Source: Cladocopium goreaui (taxonomy: Eukaryota; Sar; Dinophyceae; Suessiales; Symbiodiniaceae). From it: a stretch of DNA of 64,000 bases. The translations under genes were made by a program, and so were the position numbers. Location of the stretch: positions 12,719-76,718 of the forward strand of contig CAMXCT020000133.1 in NCBI GenBank assembly GCA_947184155.2, in the 5' to 3' direction. Of the stretch, positions 54,590 to 64,000 are shown one piece after another (the stretch's first letter is position 1; every line of letters starts with the position of its first letter). The notes beneath the pieces were generated by a model. The model was not told where the DNA came from. It did not search any database and saw nothing but the letters and a program-made list of their open reading frames with translations.

Positions 54590-56023
54590 GCAAAGGCGAT
54601 GCATGGCACTCTGAGTTGTCTGTCCTCGGATAGCCATGTGCACAAACTTCGCACACAGGCCATCAAACATCTAGGCCTTCAATTGGCAGGAGCAAATCCG
54701 TTTTTGCGGCTCTCACTGGCCACACCGGCAACTGCTGACCCAGGGTTTTATCAGCTGCGCACAGCGATTTTGGACTTCAGAAGACTTTGTGCAAAAAGCC
54801 CTGATTTGCTGATTTACTGGCGGGGCTACATGGACCGCTATGACGGCACTTTGCGAGACGGGCCCTTCTCAAAGATCATGCTCATACTCAATAACATTGG
54901 TTGGAGAGTTTGTGAACCACCAATTTTGCAAGATCATGATGGTTTTGAGTTTGACCTTTTTACCACTGCACGTGGGACCATCGACATGTTACTCCATGAT
55001 GCATGGCTCCAACACGTGGCTACCAAAGCCAACCACAAGACCATGGAAGGTTTGAAGGGCATTGATCCCGCACTTACGCTCTTGGATCACGACAAGCAAA
55101 CGGCAATTGACTTGGCACGAACCCGTGCACTGCAGTCTGGCGCTTTCATCTCCTCGTGGCACCATTCGAAATTCGACAGAACGAAGCAGCCCATTTGTCA
55201 GCTGTGTCTTTTACCTGACACCCAACGACACTGGTTTCGCTGCCCCAGGTTTGCTGCCCAACGAGAGGAATGTGCTGATTTTTTGTCATGGGTCGATGAA
55301 CTGCCTTTGTGCGCTTCGATGCACTTACTGGCGCCAAGATCACCTTTTGTGCTGCCTCTGAAGCGCTATTTCATGGACTTGCCAGACACCAGCCGAGAGT
55401 TCAACAGTGCTCCCAGGCCTGGAGTCACAAACCATGTTTTTACGGATGGTTCTCATTTCACGGGGATAGTTCCTAACCTTAATAGGTCTGCCTGGGCTGT
55501 TGTTAATGCCACCAATGGGGATAACATAAGTCATGGTTGTGTCCCTGGCTTGCTACAAACCATTGGAAGAGCTGAACTCTGGGCGCTGATCTCGGCTGTG
55601 GAGTGGGCCATCACTTTTGAGGCTGAAGTTGTGATCTGGACGGACTCAGCGAGCACTTGCAGCAAAGCTTTGAAATTGCTGCAGAATGACACCCAGCTTG
55701 ATGATGGAGATAACCAAGACCTTTGGCAACGACTTGCAGCTGCATTGAGGCAGACTTACGCTGATCAGATTGACATTCGCTGGATCCCTTCACATGTTGA
55801 CATTTCTCTTTGTGAAACCTCACATGAAGAGTTTCTGGCAACTTGGAACAACATAGCGGATGTTCAAGCAGTGCTGGCAAACCGCCACAGGGGTTCTGAC
55901 TTTGAGCGCTTGTTGGCGGATGCGGCTGATTACTACAAGGAATGGGATTCCAAATTGCATATCTTGCGCGATTTCTACTTGAAAATCGCGGAACAGAAGA
56001 CTGAACCACTGGATCGGAAGTGA
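54590..56023 (+). CDS. RT C-terminus, zinc finger and RNase H
   Basis: Same frame as the RT, after its TAG. Counting from the ATG at 54599, CQLCLLPDTQRHWFRC gives a C-x2-C-x7-H-x3-C finger at 200-215. RNase H follows: FTDGS (Asp283), GRAELWAL (Glu326), WTDSAS (Asp349), IPSHVD (His399) and NNIADVQA (Asp421). All catalytic positions expected of an RNase H are present. It would remove the RNA template during copying. Confidence 0.85.
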   Translation, partial: AKAMHGTLSCLSSDSHVHKLRTQAIKHLGLQLAGANPFLRLSLATPATADPGFYQLRTAILDFRRLCAKSPDLLIYWRGYMDRYDGTLRDGPFSKIMLILNNIGWRVCEPPILQDHDGFEFDLFTTARGTIDMLLHDAWLQHVATKANHKTMEGLKGIDPALTLLDHDKQTAIDLARTRALQSGAFISSWHHSKFDRTKQPICQLCLLPDTQRHWFRCPRFAAQREECADFLSWVDELPLCASMHLLAPRSPFVLPLKRYFMDLPDTSREFNSAPRPGVTNHVFTDGSHFTGIVPNLNRSAWAVVNATNGDNISHGCVPGLLQTIGRAELWALISAVEWAITFEAEVVIWTDSASTCSKALKLLQNDTQLDDGDNQDLWQRLAAALRQTYADQIDIRWIPSHVDISLCETSHEEFLATWNNIADVQAVLANRHRGSDFERLLADAADYYKEWDSKLHILRDFYLKIAEQKTEPLDRK

Positions 56024-56574
56024 TTGATTTGACGGATGAATCCGACATTTGGATTCAGAAGATCTCAGACGTTCCACTGGGTGATGCTCTCTCGGTCGAC
56101 TGGCAACATCAACTTAGATTGCGCAGTGAGTCTCTAGCACTGCCAGCTGAATTCGTTTCTAGTTTGATTCAAATTTGCATCGCTGAGGAGCCGATGCAAC
56201 ATAATTTTGTGGCAGTCAGTTTCTTAGAATTGGCTCTTTGGATTGTACAAATTCTCAACGCACAGTTTCCTGTTGAGAGAACCAAAGATGGCCAATGGAT
56301 TTGCAAAACTGCCCAGGATTTATTTTTGCGGCCAACGTTGGCATTTGTGGCACAGAAGGTGCGCCAGGGTCTCACACGTGGACTCAAGGCCTTGGGATTG
56401 ACAGATTATCTTTGTGTTGGTTTGAACAGGCAATGCGCTGGCATCATTGTTCCTGTTGACGGAGTTGTGATTTCAATCCCACCTTCAGTTGCGGCTGACA
56501 TGAGCCGTAACTGTAGTGACTTTTTCCCACATCAAATGCGCAAGGCAGCTGATGTGGCGAGACCGATCGCATAG
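56020..56574 (+). CDS. Unknown C-terminal frame of the element
   Basis: Overlaps the preceding stop by four bases (GTGATT). It reads VIDLTDESDIWIQKISDVPL and later LNRQCAGIIVPVDGVVISIP, 184 codons, compatible with coding. There is no ATG at the start, so it is either reached by frameshift or split off by an indel. I do not recognise a domain. Confidence 0.55.
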   Translation: MIDLTDESDIWIQKISDVPLGDALSVDWQHQLRLRSESLALPAEFVSSLIQICIAEEPMQHNFVAVSFLELALWIVQILNAQFPVERTKDGQWICKTAQDLFLRPTLAFVAQKVRQGLTRGLKALGLTDYLCVGLNRQCAGIIVPVDGVVISIPPSVAADMSRNCSDFFPHQMRKAADVARPIA

Positions 56575-56687
56575 ACCTGTCCGAGGCGGCTGCGGCACTG
56601 CTGCTTTGCTGTGCCCAGTTGCCACACAACAGTCCGATATATATATATATAATTATATATATATATAAATATATAACAGCAATGAAC

Positions 56688-57594
56688 ATTCACGACGTCC
56701 AATTGAGCCAACCAATCAACAATTATTACAAACAAGTGACAAGTATCAACCATTGGTTATAGCTATTATTAACTATCATTAACGCTTAATTGTTACCATG
56801 GGTAGCAATGGTTGTTATAACCAATGGTTATCACCTCTGGTCATTTGTTATCAACTATATTGCCAACTATTAATCATTGGTTAAAACTCTCTTCTCAATC
56901 CATTGCCAATGGATATTCTTTTAAAAATCAATGGTTAATTCAAAAAATCAAGGGGTTGGTGATTTAAAAAATCCATTGGTGATCCATTAGCCTTGGGTAA
57001 ACCACCAACCCCTTGGGTATTCTTAAAAAAACAACTCTTTCACGGAAAATTTTGCTCCAAGAATTCGCTCTCACAAGGGTGCGGCCGTCCTTTGGGGCCA
57101 TGGTGGCATGAAAACGGCCATGAAACGATGGGGATGTGAGCAGCAAAACCATGGGACGATTTCATCCATGGACAAAACGAAAGAGAAAACACCATGGGAT
57201 TTGAGAACATGGAAAAATCAAGAACAATGGGGAATTCCGAATTCAACCAAGATCAAATGATATCAAATGATACCCTGGTTGGTCATCAAAATCGAACATT
57301 AGTAGCCTGCTTTGGTTGATCATAACTGAAAGCTGACTCATCTGCAGTGAGTGCCCATGATTGATGCTAAGATCTGCCAGAAGTTGACTCATTCGCAGGA
57401 ACCCACAGCAATAGGATTTTCGGGTGGTGAAACACCCCCAGTTTCATGATTAGATCCCAATTTGGCATATATATATATATGTATACACAATATGTTCATG
57501 CTTAAATACCTATAGGTTTCATAGAAACCTAAGGCCATTTCTATACGGTTGAAGCATCATTCCTGCCTTCTCCCCATCCCCGGCTGCATCCCCC
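56688..57594. repeat. Tandem duplication, copy 1
   Basis: 907 bp starting ATTCACGACGTCCAATTGAG and ending GGCTGCATCCCCC. Nearly identical to the next unit; the only difference I noticed is two AT dinucleotides in a microsatellite near 57467. It contains a small inverted repeat at 56950-57014 (AAGGGGTTGGTG...CACCAACCCCTT) and no gene. Confidence 0.95.
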
Positions 57595-58500
57595 ATTCAC
57601 GACGTCCAATTGAGCCAACCAATCAACAATTATTACAAACAAGTGACAAGTATCAACCATTGGTTATAGCTATTATTAACTATCATTAACGCTTAATTGT
57701 TACCATGGGTAGCAATGGTTGTTATAACCAATGGTTATCACCTCTGGTCATTTGTTATCAACTATATTGCCAACTATTAATCATTGGTTAAAACTCTCTT
57801 CTCAATCCATTGCCAATGGATATTCTTTTAAAAATCAATGGTTAATTCAAAAAATCAAGGGGTTGGTGATTTAAAAAATCCATTGGTGATCCATTAGCCT
57901 TGGGTAAACCACCAACCCCTTGGGTATTCTTAAAAAAACAACTCTTTCACGGAAAATTTTGCTCCAAGAATTCGCTCTCACAAGGGTGCGGCCGTCCTTT
58001 GGGGCCATGGTGGCATGAAAACGGCCATGAAACGATGGGGATGTGAGCAGCAAAACCATGGGACGATTTCATCCATGGACAAAACGAAAGAGAAAACACC
58101 ATGGGATTTGAGAACATGGAAAAATCAAGAACAATGGGGAATTCCGAATTCAACCAAGATCAAATGATATCAAATGATACCCTGGTTGGTCATCAAAATC
58201 GAACATTAGTAGCCTGCTTTGGTTGATCATAACTGAAAGCTGACTCATCTGCAGTGAGTGCCCATGATTGATGCTAAGATCTGCCAGAAGTTGACTCATT
58301 CGCAGGAACCCACAGCAATAGGATTTTCGGGTGGTGAAACACCCCCAGTTTCATGATTAGATCCCAATTTGGCATATATATATATGTATACACAATATGT
58401 TCATGCTTAAATACCTATAGGTTTCATAGAAACCTAAGGCCATTTCTATACGGTTGAAGCATCATTCCTGCCTTCTCCCCATCCCCGGCTGCATCCCCCA
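57595..58500. repeat. Tandem duplication, copy 2
   Basis: Second unit, about 905 bp, running to GGCTGCATCCCCCA just 25 bp from the secernin exon at 58526. The near identity argues for a recent event, or an assembly artefact. Confidence 0.95.
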
Positions 58501-58525
58501 GCATCCGCATCCCCCAAGCCGTCTC

Positions 58526-63956
<5,431 letters not shown>

Positions 63957-64000
63957 CTGGGAAAACAAGGCGTGCTTTTTATCGAAATTAGGGCGTTTGA

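Larger units (their letters stand above)
48632..56640 (+). mobile_element. DNA-methyltransferase retroelement (decayed copy)
   Basis: A dense plus-strand coding block of about 8 kb in the order: cytosine-5 DNA methyltransferase, Ulp1/C48-like segment, Cys/His patch, RNA-binding-like region, coiled coil, reverse transcriptase, CCHC-type zinc finger, RNase H, unknown C-terminal frame. No LTRs are visible and the RT/RNase H layout is that of non-LTR elements. No apurinic-type or restriction-like endonuclease is visible. Both flanks carry the same AT-rich palindromic tract (around 48601-48631 and 56640-56665), which might be target duplication or just a common motif here. The element is opposite in strand to the host exons. 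Stops at 49711 and 54587 and a frameshift near 53470 make this copy inactive by itself. DNMT-bearing retroelements are known from Symbiodinium-type dinoflagellates. Confidence 0.9.

Noticed and set aside
48795..56077. Minus-strand open frames inside the retroelement
   Set aside because: They mirror the strong plus-strand domains and carry no motifs.
48632..56640. LTR retrotransposon
   Set aside because: No long terminal repeats, integrase or gag-protease order; the RT and RNase H resemble non-LTR elements.
56964..58153. Duplicated 62- and 68-codon frames in the tandem repeat
   Set aside because: They repeat only because the DNA is duplicated; composition is not protein-like and no splice sites bound them.

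Overview
The window looks like nuclear DNA of a dinoflagellate, probably a Suessiales-type alga (Polarella or Symbiodiniaceae relatives); the species cannot be fixed from sequence alone. The reasons are: (i) AT-rich intron and intergenic sequence broken by tiny GC-rich exons, mostly 30-140 nt, separated by 0.3-3 kb; (ii) splice sites that fit best if GT, GC and GA donors are all allowed, a dinoflagellate trait; (iii) many short inverted-repeat elements that behave like introners; (iv) a non-LTR-type retroelement fused to a cytosine-5 DNA methyltransferase, a combination reported from dinoflagellates. No bacterial features, CRISPR array, rRNA or convincing tRNA were seen.

Layout. From 1.2 to about 48 kb there is a long chain of small exons, nearly all on the minus strand, belonging to one or more large genes I do not recognise. 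The introns hold AT microsatellites, six families of inverted-repeat elements (called IE-A to IE-F here) and some decayed coding sequence. From about 48.6 to 56.6 kb a plus-strand retroelement reads DNA methyltransferase, a Ulp1/C48-like cysteine-protease-like segment, a long linker with coiled coil, reverse transcriptase and RNase H. It carries in-frame stops and at least one frameshift, so this copy is decayed. From 56.69 to 58.50 kb lies a nearly perfect tandem duplication with a unit of about 906 bp. From 58.5 to 63.96 kb eight minus-strand exons encode most of a secernin (peptidase family C69-like); its first exons lie beyond the right edge and its C-terminal exon was not found.

The main observation concerns IE-A, a palindromic element of about 100 bp with ends TACCCTCTGGTAAAC...GTTTACCAGAGGGTA. 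Several copies sit inside what were continuous coding exons, duplicating a TA. If the element and one TA are removed, the reading frame is restored across the gap. In four cases an exactly 102-nt intron can be drawn whose 5' splice site lies at the target site and whose 3' AG is supplied by the element's terminal repeat. The ends of IE-B and IE-C also carry GT and AG in splice-ready positions. The window therefore seems to show several introner families making or extending introns in the same genes. Exon boundaries are read by eye from splice signals and open frames; those marked approximate may be off by some bases.
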